Part shown: positions 1-5,591 of the stretch, piece by piece | Position numbering within the stretch: position 1 is the first letter of the stretch | Layout of the letters: every line of letters begins with the position of its first letter | From: Gammaproteobacteria bacterium | GTDB lineage: Bacteria; Pseudomonadota; Gammaproteobacteria; UBA5335 | Assembly (NCBI GenBank): GCA_011620145.1 | Contig: WOZT01000059.1 | Coordinates: forward strand, 1 to 5,591 | DNA length: 5,591 nucleotides | Direction: 5' to 3' | The notes under the pieces: model-generated | Databases searched by the model: none | What the model saw: the letters and a program-made list of their open reading frames with translations, nothing else | Told to the model about the DNA's origin: nothing | Program-made: the position numbers and the translations under genes

Positions 1-413
1 TCGGGCGGGTCTTCGCCGTACTGGGCGGCGGCTTCGAAGACCCGTTGCCAGGCAGCGTGGTTGAAGGGAATCTGCCGTTCGCTGAAATAGTCCTGGGCAT
101 TGCCCAACACATCCTCCAGCACCGCCAACACATAGCGCAGGGCGGTCGGCGAATGGGCGAGGTGTTCCGGGATGGCGGCATGGAAGCGCAGCACGGGATC
201 ATCTGCGCTGTAGCCGCCCATGCGCATGCCCTCGAAATCCGGCTGCAGGTCCGGGGAGGCCAGCAGGAAAGTGATTTCCAGGCCGGGGCCCGAGGGAATG
301 GCGCCCTGCTGGCGTTGGCGGGCCAGCGCCACGGCAACGCGGGTGACCGCCTTGTCGATGGGTGATTTTTCCAGGGTGTCGGATTTGTTGACGCTGATGA
401 AGATCGAGCTCAT
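1..413 (-). CDS. Conserved-looking hypothetical protein, last visible gene of the bolA-led operon (3' end outside window)
   Basis: I do not recognise this protein. The frame is open from the ATG at 413 to the window edge (137 codons plus 2 nt), so the C-terminus is missing. AAGGA lies about 7 nt upstream of the ATG and supports this start. The stop of the rhodanese-ankyrin gene is only 27 nt upstream, so the two are probably co-transcribed. The visible part begins MSSIFISVNKSD, has a helical stretch with basic residues (about 20-36), a hydrophobic strand-like segment (LEITFLLA, 45-52) and an aromatic, acidic C-terminal part (about 95-137). It has no cysteine, so it is unlikely to bind a cluster through Cys in this part. 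No signal peptide or membrane segment is evident. Codon use matches the neighbours. Its role is unknown; only the operon context hints at nitrogen fixation or Fe-S metabolism. Confidence 0.75.
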   Translation of the reverse strand, partial: MSSIFISVNKSDTLEKSPIDKAVTRVAVALARQRQQGAIPSGPGLEITFLLASPDLQPDFEGMRMGGYSADDPVLRFHAAIPEHLAHSPTALRYVLAVLEDVLGNAQDYFSERQIPFNHAAWQRVFEAAAQYGEDPP

Positions 414-440
414 GGGGAGTCCTTGGGATAGGCCGGGCAA

Positions 441-1217
441 TCAGGCCGTCTGCAGCCGCCTCGGACGCAACAGGAAATAGGCGGTTTCCGTGGCGGCCAT
501 GTCGAAGGCCGTAAAGTCATCCTGGTTGCGCCGCCCGGGATCCGCCCCGGCCTGCAGGAGCAACTGCACCATGCGATCCCGTCCCGCCGAGGCGGCGTAC
601 ATGAGCGCCGTGGCGCCGGTGAGATTGGCCTGGTCGATGGCCACGCCAGCGCGGATCAGCAGCTCGGCACACGCCGGGCTATCGGCGTAGCAGGCCAGCC
701 ACAGGGCGTTGTTGCCGTCGGAATTCACGGCATCCACCGCGGCGCCTGCCGCCAGCAGGGCTTGCACGGTCTCGGCGCGCCCGGCGCGGGCGGCGTGCAA
801 CAGGGCGGTCATGGCGTTGGCGGCGGGCCGCTCCAGATCGGTGGGATCAAAGCCCTGTTCCAGTAGCCAGGCGCCCAGATCCGTCGCCATGCCTTCCGCG
901 GCGGGCTTTTCCGCTGGGTGCGTGGCCCGCCAGCCGGCATAGCCACCGTCCAGGCTGTGGACGCTGGTGAAACCCAGATGGCTCAGCAATTGGGCGATGT
1001 CGCGGCTGCTGTGGCCGTGTTCGCAGACCACCACGATGGGGGTGTCGCCCGGCCATTCCCGGCGCATGCGGGCCAGCAAGGCATCATCGAACTGCAAGGC
1101 ATCCGGCATATGGCCCGCTGCGAAGGCGGCAGGCGCGCGGATGTCAATAATCCGGGCGCGGGGATCCTGGATCACGGCCTGCATCTGAAAGGTGTCGATG
1201 CAGCGAAAGTCAGTCAT
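441..1217 (-). CDS. Rhodanese-like domain fused to C-terminal ankyrin repeats
   Basis: This 258-aa protein has two parts. Residues 1-100 form a single rhodanese domain of GlpE type: IIDIRAP and GHMPDA near the N-terminus, the active loop VVCEHGHSSR with the expected persulfide-carrying Cys65, then SLDGGYAGW. Residues about 134-250 form three full ankyrin repeats (starting near 134, 167 and 200, each with a TALxxAA-like helix and an LLxAGA turn) and a partial fourth (from 233). Rhodanese domains carry sulfane sulfur as a cysteine persulfide; ankyrin repeats bind proteins, so a sulfur carrier docked to a partner is a reasonable inference. There is no signal peptide, so it should act in the cytoplasm. 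The ATG at 1217 is preferred over an upstream GTG at 1250 because GGGAG sits 7-8 nt before it and the rhodanese fold begins at once. The gene lies 48 nt after the 155-aa gene. Nif-linked rhodaneses are known in Azotobacter; whether this is an orthologue cannot be told here. Confidence 0.92.
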   Translation of the reverse strand: MTDFRCIDTFQMQAVIQDPRARIIDIRAPAAFAAGHMPDALQFDDALLARMRREWPGDTPIVVVCEHGHSSRDIAQLLSHLGFTSVHSLDGGYAGWRATHPAEKPAAEGMATDLGAWLLEQGFDPTDLERPAANAMTALLHAARAGRAETVQALLAAGAAVDAVNSDGNNALWLACYADSPACAELLIRAGVAIDQANLTGATALMYAASAGRDRMVQLLLQAGADPGRRNQDDFTAFDMAATETAYFLLRPRRLQTA

Positions 1218-1265
1218 GGCCGGTCTCCCGTCAGGGCAAGCATGCGGCACTCAGCCGCCGTGGGC

Positions 1266-1733
1266 TTACAGATCATCCGCCAGCACTTCCAGCGCGATGA
1301 GCTGTTCCCGCAGCGCCATGTGGGCATAGAAGCCCTCGCGCCCCTGATACAAGGGATCGCGGTAAAGCGCCTCCAGGGCGGTTGAATCGTCCGGATACAG
1401 GCGGCAGGTTTGCAGCGGATCGACCAGTGCAGCGACGCAGGCCTGCAGTTCGCTTATGGACTCGGCCTGATAGCTGCCGGTCTCCAATAAGGCATCGGCG
1501 CGGTAGAGCGGGGCGTCCCACCCGTGCTGTGCCGCCAGGGCCGCGATCCAGGCGGGCGCGGCTTCCATGGTGGCGCCGCTGGCGGCCAGCAACTCGCGCG
1601 GGCTGACCACCTCATACACCGCCCGGTCCGGGCTTGCCCGCGCCGCGCGGATCTTGCCGATCAGGTCATCCTCATCGAAAGCGAACCAGGCTTGCGGGCG
1701 TCCCTCCCAAGGCACTTCAAGCACATGGATCAT
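1266..1733 (-). CDS. Hypothetical acidic 155-aa protein
   Basis: I do not recognise a family. The protein begins MIHVLEVPWEGRPQAWFAFD, is clearly acidic (many Asp and Glu, few Lys) and ends in ADDL. Two cysteines (99 and 110) are not arranged as a cluster motif. Predicted secondary structure by eye is a short N-terminal strand pair (1-20) followed by mostly helical segments, including a long C-terminal helix (about 137-152). No signal peptide or transmembrane segment is seen. The start is well supported: GGAG lies 7 nt before the ATG, and no other in-frame start is close. It begins 30 nt after the stop of the 107-aa gene and ends 48 nt before the rhodanese gene, so it is inside the same transcription unit. 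It may be an accessory or chaperone-like protein of the putative nitrogen-fixation operon, but that is inferred only from context. Confidence 0.85.
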   Translation of the reverse strand: MIHVLEVPWEGRPQAWFAFDEDDLIGKIRAARASPDRAVYEVVSPRELLAASGATMEAAPAWIAALAAQHGWDAPLYRADALLETGSYQAESISELQACVAALVDPLQTCRLYPDDSTALEALYRDPLYQGREGFYAHMALREQLIALEVLADDL

Positions 1734-1763
1734 GGCATCGCTCCAGGCGCAGGATGGGGAGAC

Positions 1764-2087
1764 TCATTCATCGATGCGCAGCTTCAGGATGTCGTCGGCG
1801 GCGTGGCGCATCCGCTCCGCGATCGCCAGCGGCGTGGCGTCATAGAGCGCCCGGGCAGTGTCCAATGCCGCCTGCGCGCACGCGGCCTCTTCCTTGGTGA
1901 GCGGTATGCGGCCGGCCATGTGGGTGGCGTCCGGCGCGGCCTGGCGGATGGCGACCCGATTCGGGTGCTGGCGCACCTCGGTCAGGGTATCGGCCTCGTG
2001 GCGGCCATCCAGGCAGATGGCGCGGTCGATCACCTCGACCCGGCGACCGTCCTGGGTGAGCTTGATCAGCGTTTTTGACGTGTCCAT
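1764..2087 (-). CDS. Hypothetical 107-aa protein
   Basis: I do not recognise this small protein. It begins MDTSKTLIKLTQDGRRVEVI and ends LKLRIDE. The first 55 residues look like short strands (LIKLTQDG, RVEVIDRAI, NRVAIRQ) and the last 45 like two helices (about 64-82 and 86-103). Cysteines at 25 and 70 are far apart. It looks soluble and cytoplasmic. The open frame extends far upstream to 2471, but that part overlaps bolA in another frame, so I take the ATG at 2087: AGGGA is about 10 nt upstream and the start falls in the 50-nt gap after the bolA stop. Its place between bolA and the 155-aa gene, with small gaps, argues for co-expression. Function unknown; a partner in Fe-S or nitrogenase maturation is only a contextual guess. 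Confidence 0.82.
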   Translation of the reverse strand: MDTSKTLIKLTQDGRRVEVIDRAICLDGRHEADTLTEVRQHPNRVAIRQAAPDATHMAGRIPLTKEEAACAQAALDTARALYDATPLAIAERMRHAADDILKLRIDE

Positions 2088-2137
2088 GGCGTGATTTCCC
2101 TGTAAGCCGCGCGTGCATCCAGATGAAATGGGGGGCT

Positions 2138-2428
2138 TTAATGCGTGCCTGCCTCGGCGGGCGTTTGGGCCTGGATGCTCAAGGCATGAACATCGGCCGG
2201 CATCATCGGCGCGACGGCCTCGTACACCAGGCGATGGCGACCGATGGCCGACAGCCCATCGAAGCGGGAGGACACCACGCGGATCAGGTAATGCCCCGCG
2301 CCGTTGGCCTGCGGATCGTGCCCATGGGCCTCGGTGTGATCCACGATGTCGAGCCGCTGTGGGACCAGCGCCTGTTCGAGATAGCCGCGCAGGCGCGCCA
2401 GCCGTTCTTCCATCGTCGAAATTCCCAT
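2138..2428 (-). CDS. bolA: BolA family protein, first gene of the leftward operon
   Basis: BolA proteins partner monothiol glutaredoxins and bind or deliver [2Fe-2S] clusters; E. coli BolA also affects morphology and transcription. This 96-aa protein matches E. coli BolA over nearly its whole length: LDIVDHTEAH for LEVVDESYRH, AGHYLIRVVSSRFDG for the ESHFKVVLVSDRFTG block, IGRHRLVYEAV for LNRHRMIYSTL, and VHALSIQAQT for VHALALHTYT. The conserved RHR (His at 65) and VHAL (His at 81) are present, and the loop before the AGHYL strand is rich in His (HTEAHGHD). An in-frame start at 2413 (91 aa) also fits the family well and has GGGA about 8-9 nt upstream; I keep the first ATG after the predicted transcription start. 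An open frame to 2551 crosses the sigma-54 promoter, so it is not the real start. No glutaredoxin is visible beside it. Expression is probably from the sigma-54 promoter at 2508-2523. Confidence 0.93.
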   Translation of the reverse strand: MGISTMEERLARLRGYLEQALVPQRLDIVDHTEAHGHDPQANGAGHYLIRVVSSRFDGLSAIGRHRLVYEAVAPMMPADVHALSIQAQTPAEAGTH

Positions 2429-2507
2429 GCGCCTCTGCCTCTCCGATTGCCGCTGTGCCGCCGGTCTGCATCCTAGGGCGAGACCGGGCCTCTTCTCATA
2501 AGCGTCA

Positions 2508-2523
2508 TGCAATGGCCGGGCCA
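2508..2523 (-). promoter_or_regulatory. Sigma-54 (RpoN) -24/-12 promoter for the bolA-led operon
   Basis: Read on the minus strand, the sequence is TGGCCC, five bases, then TTGCA. It carries the invariant GG and GC with exactly ten bases between them and differs from the TGGCAC-N5-TTGCA consensus at a single defined position. The predicted transcription start is near 2497, giving a leader of about 70 nt before the bolA ATG. Sigma-54 promoters need an enhancer-binding activator; a matching site lies upstream at 2598-2613. Confidence 0.72.
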
Positions 2524-2584
2524 GTCGGGAAAAGGGAGCCAAAGGCTGCATTTATAGGCGATTTCATCGCCCGGAACGGGATGG

Positions 2585-2617
2585 GCTGTGTCGGCTTTGT
2601 CGGATGTGTGACACAGC
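2585..2617. repeat. Perfect 8-bp inverted repeat enclosing the NifA-like site
   Basis: GCTGTGTC (2585-2592) is matched exactly by its reverse complement GACACAGC (2610-2617), with a 17-nt gap. The right arm overlaps the ACA half of the TGT-N10-ACA site. It could be a regulator operator with 25 bp between arm centres, or simply the binding sequence of the activator dimer with extended arms. It is not followed by a T-run, so it is not a terminator. Confidence 0.5.
2598..2613 (-). promoter_or_regulatory. Putative NifA upstream activator sequence (TGT-N10-ACA)
   Basis: TGT at 2598-2600 and ACA at 2611-2613 are separated by exactly ten bases, the classical NifA binding pattern. The centre lies about 108 bp upstream of the transcription start predicted from the sigma-54 promoter, within the usual 80-150 bp range. 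A TGT-N10-ACA match alone would be weak in 450 bp, but the match together with the promoter at correct spacing is persuasive. A mildly AT-rich patch (about 2549-2566) between the two could be bent by IHF, but I see no good IHF consensus there. Confidence 0.6.
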
Positions 2618-2797
2618 GTTTTGCCCCTGAGATCGCGCCATCGGCTGCGTTGTGGCGGTATTGGGCCGGTGGAGACGAATTTGCATGGCAGGGCCCATGG
2701 TTTGATCCGGGGAAATGACGACGGTCCGGCCAGCCGAGGCGGGCACACGGCCAGACTTCTGATCCTGGGCACGATAGGCGCCGTTCTTTTCCATCGC

Positions 2798-2825
2798 TTC
2801 CGGCGCCATCTTCCGGCGCTATAGT
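2798..2825 (+). promoter_or_regulatory. Candidate sigma-70 promoter for selO
   Basis: TATAGT at 2820-2825 is a good -10 match and lies about 55 nt before the selO ATG. Sixteen bases upstream is TTCCGG (2798-2803), a poor -35, so the promoter would be weak or depend on an activator. TTCCGGCGC occurs at 2798-2806 and again at 2811-2819, so the spacer region is built from an imperfect 13-bp tandem repeat. Confidence 0.3.
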
Positions 2826-2879
2826 GGTATCAAGGTCTTTGAACCCGCCCTTCCGGCGGCGCAGGTGGAATTCCCGCTC

Positions 2880-4394
2880 ATGGCACAACCTCCATTCACG
2901 CGCTACCCCACGCTTGAGGCCCTGCATCTCGGCAGCGCGTTTGCCCAACTGCCGGCGCAGTTCCATACCCGTCTGGCGCCCACGCCCTTGCCCGAGCCCC
3001 ATCCGGTGGGCATCAGCCCGGACGCCGCCGCGCTGCTCGGCTTGGCGCCCCAGGCCTGTGAACATCCCGAGTTCGCCCAGGTGTTCGCGGGGAATCGCCT
3101 GTTGCCGGGCGCCGAGCCCCTGGCTGCGGTCTATTCCGGGCATCAGTTCGGGGTCTGGGCCGGGCAGTTGGGCGATGGCCGCGCCCATCTGCTGGGGGAG
3201 GTGGAGACGGACGCCGGCCCCCTCGAAATCCAGCTCAAGGGCGCCGGGCCAACACCTTACTCGCGCTTTGCCGACGGCCGGGCCGTGCTGCGCTCCTCGA
3301 TCCGCGAGTTTCTCGCTTCCGAAGCCATGGCGGCCTTGGGCGTTCCCACCACCCGCGCCCTGTGCGTGATCGGTTCCGATGCGCCGGTGCAGCGGGAAAC
3401 CTGGGAAACGGCGGCGGTGGTGACCCGGCTGGCGCCGAGTTTCGTGCGCTTCGGCTCCTTCGAGCACTGGCACGCCCTGGACCGGCAGGTCGAACTCCGG
3501 CTGCTGGCCGATCATGTCATCGACCGCTGCCGGCCGGCGCTGCGCGAGTCCAGCCAGCCTTACGCCGCCCTGCTGGGCGATGTGGCGCGGCGCACCGGCG
3601 AGATGGTCGCCCACTGGCAGGCGGTGGGCTTCATGCACGGGGTGATGAACACGGACAACATGTCCATCCTGGGGCTCACCCTGGATTACGGCCCGTTCGG
3701 CTTCATGGAGGCATTTGATGCCGGCCACATCTGCAATCACTCCGACCATTACGGCCGCTACAGTTATCGCGCCCAGCCCCGGGTGGCGCACTGGAATCTC
3801 TACGCCCTCGGGGATGCGCTGATGCCTCTGGTGGGTCCGCCGCAGGCGGTTCGGGAGATCATCGATGGCCATTTCATCCCTGCCCTTGAAACCACCTTTT
3901 TGCGCCTGATGCGGGCCAAGCTGGGGCTGCGCATTGCGGCGGACGGCGATGCCGAATTCATCGATCAGACCTTTGGCCTGTTGCAGGCGAACCGGCCCGA
4001 CTACACCACTTTTTTCCGCGCCTTGAGTCACTTGCCCGGAGGAGTGGAGACCGCCAGCGCTGAGCGCCCACGGATCGATGCGCCGGTGCGTGACCAGTTC
4101 GCCGATCGGGCGCGCTGCGATGCCTGGCTCGTCCAATGGCGCGCGCGCCTGGCGCAGGAGGGGTCCGTGGATGGCGACCGCCAGGCGGCGATGCGACTCG
4201 CCAATCCCAAGTATGTATTGCGCAACTGGGTGGCCGAGTCGGCCATCCGCCGCGCCCGCGAAGGCGATTTCGGGGGAGTCGCGGAAGTCCTGGACTGCCT
4301 GCGGCGCCCCTTTGAGGAACAACCGGAATACGAGCGCTACGCCGCTCCGCCACCCGACTGGGCGGCCGGATTGGCGGTGAGCTGCTCAAGTTGA
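2880..4394 (+). CDS. selO: Protein adenylyltransferase SelO (YdiU/UPF0061 family)
   Basis: SelO is a pseudokinase that binds ATP in flipped orientation and transfers AMP to Ser, Thr or Tyr of target proteins, linked in E. coli to the oxidative stress response. This 504-aa protein is full length (E. coli YdiU is 478) and very similar throughout: [17 protein letters not shown] (85-101), [40 protein letters not shown] and DYGPFGF. Active-site residues known from the Pseudomonas syringae structure are all present: Lys120, Glu143, Arg183, Arg190, Asp259, Asn260 and Asp269. Cys285 (ICNHSDH) and Cys502 in the terminal CSS correspond to the pair that forms a regulatory disulfide in E. coli; Cys502 is encoded by TGC where eukaryotic SelO has selenocysteine. 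I chose the ATG at 2880, with AGGTGG 11 nt upstream; a GTG at 2865 would add five residues but has no good ribosome binding site. Cytoplasmic. The FIST gene follows after 39 nt. Confidence 0.97.
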   Translation: MAQPPFTRYPTLEALHLGSAFAQLPAQFHTRLAPTPLPEPHPVGISPDAAALLGLAPQACEHPEFAQVFAGNRLLPGAEPLAAVYSGHQFGVWAGQLGDGRAHLLGEVETDAGPLEIQLKGAGPTPYSRFADGRAVLRSSIREFLASEAMAALGVPTTRALCVIGSDAPVQRETWETAAVVTRLAPSFVRFGSFEHWHALDRQVELRLLADHVIDRCRPALRESSQPYAALLGDVARRTGEMVAHWQAVGFMHGVMNTDNMSILGLTLDYGPFGFMEAFDAGHICNHSDHYGRYSYRAQPRVAHWNLYALGDALMPLVGPPQAVREIIDGHFIPALETTFLRLMRAKLGLRIAADGDAEFIDQTFGLLQANRPDYTTFFRALSHLPGGVETASAERPRIDAPVRDQFADRARCDAWLVQWRARLAQEGSVDGDRQAAMRLANPKYVLRNWVAESAIRRAREGDFGGVAEVLDCLRRPFEEQPEYERYAAPPPDWAAGLAVSCSS

Positions 4395-4398
4395 CATG

Positions 4399-4418
4399 CG
4401 GGCAGTTCACCCTGCCCG
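4399..4418 (+). other. Intercistronic hairpin next to the FIST ribosome binding site
   Basis: CGGGCAG (4399-4405) and CTGCCCG (4412-4418) form a perfect 7-bp GC-rich stem with a 6-nt loop. It starts 4 nt after the selO stop, and its last base is the first G of GGAGG (4418-4422), the ribosome binding site of the FIST gene. No T-run follows, so it is not a typical intrinsic terminator. It could shape mRNA stability or tune translation of the downstream gene. Confidence 0.5.
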
Positions 4419-4433
4419 GAGGATGGGAACGGG

Positions 4434-5591
4434 ATGACGGCGATGAGCGGTGATGACACAGGGCTGGCGGGCTTCCGGGCCGGGCACGGGCGGGCCGAGC
4501 AATGGCAGGACGCGGTGGAAGCCGCCCTGCGCCAGATGGGTGATCCGCCCGCCGGGGCCAATCTGGGATTTGTCTACATGACCGACTGGCTGGCTCCGGC
4601 GGGACGCGCCATCCTGGCCTACCTCCAGCAGGCCACCGGGGTGGAGGACTGGGTCGGTTCGGTGGGCATTGGAATCCTGGCCGCCGGGGTTGAGTATTTC
4701 GATGAACCCGCCGTGGTGGTGATGCTGGCGTCCCTGCCCGAGGGGGAATTCCAGCTGTTTTCCCCCAAGCATCCGCTGCCGGTTGCGGGCAGCCTCACGC
4801 CGGCGGGGAACGATGCGGCTCATCTGGCGCTGGTCCACGCCGATGCCCATACGGACGATCTGTCCGGGCATCTGACGACACTTTCCGCCGGTCTCTCCAG
4901 CGGTTATCTGGTGGGTGGCGTCACCAGTTCCCGCACCCGCTCGCTGCATTTTGCCCGGACGGGATTCGAGGATGGCCTGTCCGGGGTGGTGTTCTCCTCG
5001 GGCGTCACCGTCGCCGTACGCCTCACCCAGGGGTGCTCCCCGCTGCGTCATGGACCGGGCCAGACGCCGGTGCGCCACCGGGTCACGGCGGCGGAGGGCA
5101 ATGTGATCATCAGCCTCGACGGCCGTCCGGCGCTGGATGTGTTGTGCGAGGACATCGGCACGACCGTCGAGGAGGCCGACCTGCACGAGATCGCCCACAG
5201 CATCCATGTGGGGCTGCCGGTGCGGGGATCGGATACCGGGGATTACCTGGTGCGCAATCTGCTGGGCCTGGATGCCACCCGCAAGCGGCTGGCCATCGGC
5301 GATTATGTGGAGACCGACCAGTCCATCCTGTTCTGCCGACGCGATGTCCAGACCGCTCACGAAGACTTGCTGCGCATGCTGGACCACATCCAGTCCGGCC
5401 TTGTGGGACCGCCCCGGGGGGGATTGTATTTTTCCTGTCTGGGGCGCGGTGAGCGCCTGTTTGGTCGTCGCTCGGCGGAGCTGTCCATCATCAGCGAGCG
5501 ACTCGGGGATGTGCCGCTGGCCGGTTTCTTCTGCAACGGGGAGATCGCCCACGACCGCCTGTATGGCTATACCGGCGTGTTGCTGCTGTTT
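4434..5591 (+). CDS. FIST domain-containing protein (FIST_N and FIST_C), 3' end cut by the window
   Basis: FIST domains are found alone or joined to signalling modules in bacteria and are proposed to sense small ligands; the exact ligand is not established. The 386 visible residues hold the FIST_N part (about 40-225, with GSVGIGIL at 75-82 and the glycine-rich YLVGGVTSSRTRS at 158-170) and the FIST_C part (about 235-386, with LYFSCLGRGERLFG at 331-344 and GFFCNGEIAHD at 364-374). FIST_C normally ends soon after the final hydrophobic strand (TGVLLLF), so only a few residues are probably missing. No fused output domain, signal peptide or membrane segment is seen, so it is a stand-alone cytoplasmic form. 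The ATG at 4434 is chosen because GGAGG lies 11 nt upstream; an in-frame ATG at 4443 is possible, and the ATG at 4423 meets a stop at once. It is probably co-transcribed with selO, 39 nt upstream. Confidence 0.93.
   Translation, partial: MTAMSGDDTGLAGFRAGHGRAEQWQDAVEAALRQMGDPPAGANLGFVYMTDWLAPAGRAILAYLQQATGVEDWVGSVGIGILAAGVEYFDEPAVVVMLASLPEGEFQLFSPKHPLPVAGSLTPAGNDAAHLALVHADAHTDDLSGHLTTLSAGLSSGYLVGGVTSSRTRSLHFARTGFEDGLSGVVFSSGVTVAVRLTQGCSPLRHGPGQTPVRHRVTAAEGNVIISLDGRPALDVLCEDIGTTVEEADLHEIAHSIHVGLPVRGSDTGDYLVRNLLGLDATRKRLAIGDYVETDQSILFCRRDVQTAHEDLLRMLDHIQSGLVGPPRGGLYFSCLGRGERLFGRRSAELSIISERLGDVPLAGFFCNGEIAHDRLYGYTGVLLLF

Larger units (their letters stand above)
2429..2879. other. Divergent intergenic control region, no gene supported
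   Basis: This stretch separates the leftward bolA operon from the rightward selO gene. Besides the sigma-54 promoter, the NifA-like site and the selO promoter candidate listed separately, it contains only short open frames that have no good start signals or are antisense extensions of neighbours. Base composition is more AT-rich around 2540-2570 and near 2785-2840 than in the genes. Confidence 0.7.

Noticed and set aside
1244..1258. GCGGC-ACTCA-GCCGC hairpin between the 155-aa and rhodanese genes
   Set aside because: A 5-bp GC stem without a T-run is common by chance in GC-rich DNA and does not argue for termination inside the operon.
1524..2078. 184-codon plus-strand frame across two minus-strand genes
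   Set aside because: It overlaps the 155-aa and 107-aa genes, which have good starts, ribosome binding sites and operon spacing; no recognisable family in this frame.
2549..2566. AT-rich patch between the activator site and the sigma-54 promoter as an IHF site
   Set aside because: Location is right, but I found no acceptable match to the WATCAANNNNTTR consensus on either strand.
2643..2656. GG-N10-GC on the plus strand, as a possible second sigma-54 promoter towards selO
   Set aside because: Outside the GG and GC the match to TGGCAC-N5-TTGC is poor, and it is too close to the NifA-like site.
2715..2762. 15-residue plus-strand open frame with a G-rich stretch just upstream, as a possible leader peptide
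   Set aside because: Spacing to the G-rich stretch is too short, no regulatory codons are evident, and it ends upstream of the likely selO promoter.
2505..4322. 605-codon open frame on the minus strand opposite selO
   Set aside because: It lies almost wholly antisense to the certain selO gene, crosses the sigma-54 promoter, and has low-complexity Gly/Arg/His-rich content typical of antisense frames in GC-rich genes.
4407..5552. 381-codon open frame on the minus strand opposite the FIST gene
   Set aside because: It is antisense to a recognised FIST protein, and its composition is not protein-like; it is a shadow of the third-position GC bias.

Overview
The window looks like chromosomal DNA from a GC-rich proteobacterium, most likely a gammaproteobacterium (a betaproteobacterium is possible). 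This rests on GC-rich third codon positions, a BolA close to the enterobacterial form, a SelO ending in the gammaproteobacterial VSCSS-type tail, and a NifA/sigma-54-like promoter that suggests a nitrogen fixer. No mobile elements, tRNA, rRNA or CRISPR were seen.

Left half (1-2428, minus strand): five tightly spaced genes read right to left, with gaps of about 27-50 nt and mostly good ribosome binding sites, so they look like one operon. In transcription order they are a BolA-family protein (2138-2428), an unrecognised 107-aa protein (1764-2087), an unrecognised acidic 155-aa protein (1266-1733), a rhodanese domain fused to ankyrin repeats (441-1217), and an unrecognised protein that runs off the left edge (1-413).

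Middle (2429-2879): a divergent intergenic region of about 450 bp. On the minus strand it holds a strong sigma-54 -24/-12 match (2508-2523). About 108 bp upstream of the predicted start lies a TGT-N10-ACA element (2598-2613), the NifA upstream activator pattern, inside a larger perfect dyad (2585-2617). The most economical reading is that the BolA-led operon is expressed with nitrogen fixation and serves Fe-S or sulfur handling during nitrogenase assembly. No nif structural gene is visible, so this is inference.

Right half (2880-5591, plus strand): selO/ydiU, a complete protein AMPylase pseudokinase with all expected active-site residues and a C-terminal Cys-Ser-Ser, followed 39 nt later by a FIST-domain protein that is almost complete at the right edge. 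A perfect 7-bp hairpin sits between them and touches the FIST ribosome binding site. These two genes are probably co-transcribed and have no obvious link to the leftward operon.
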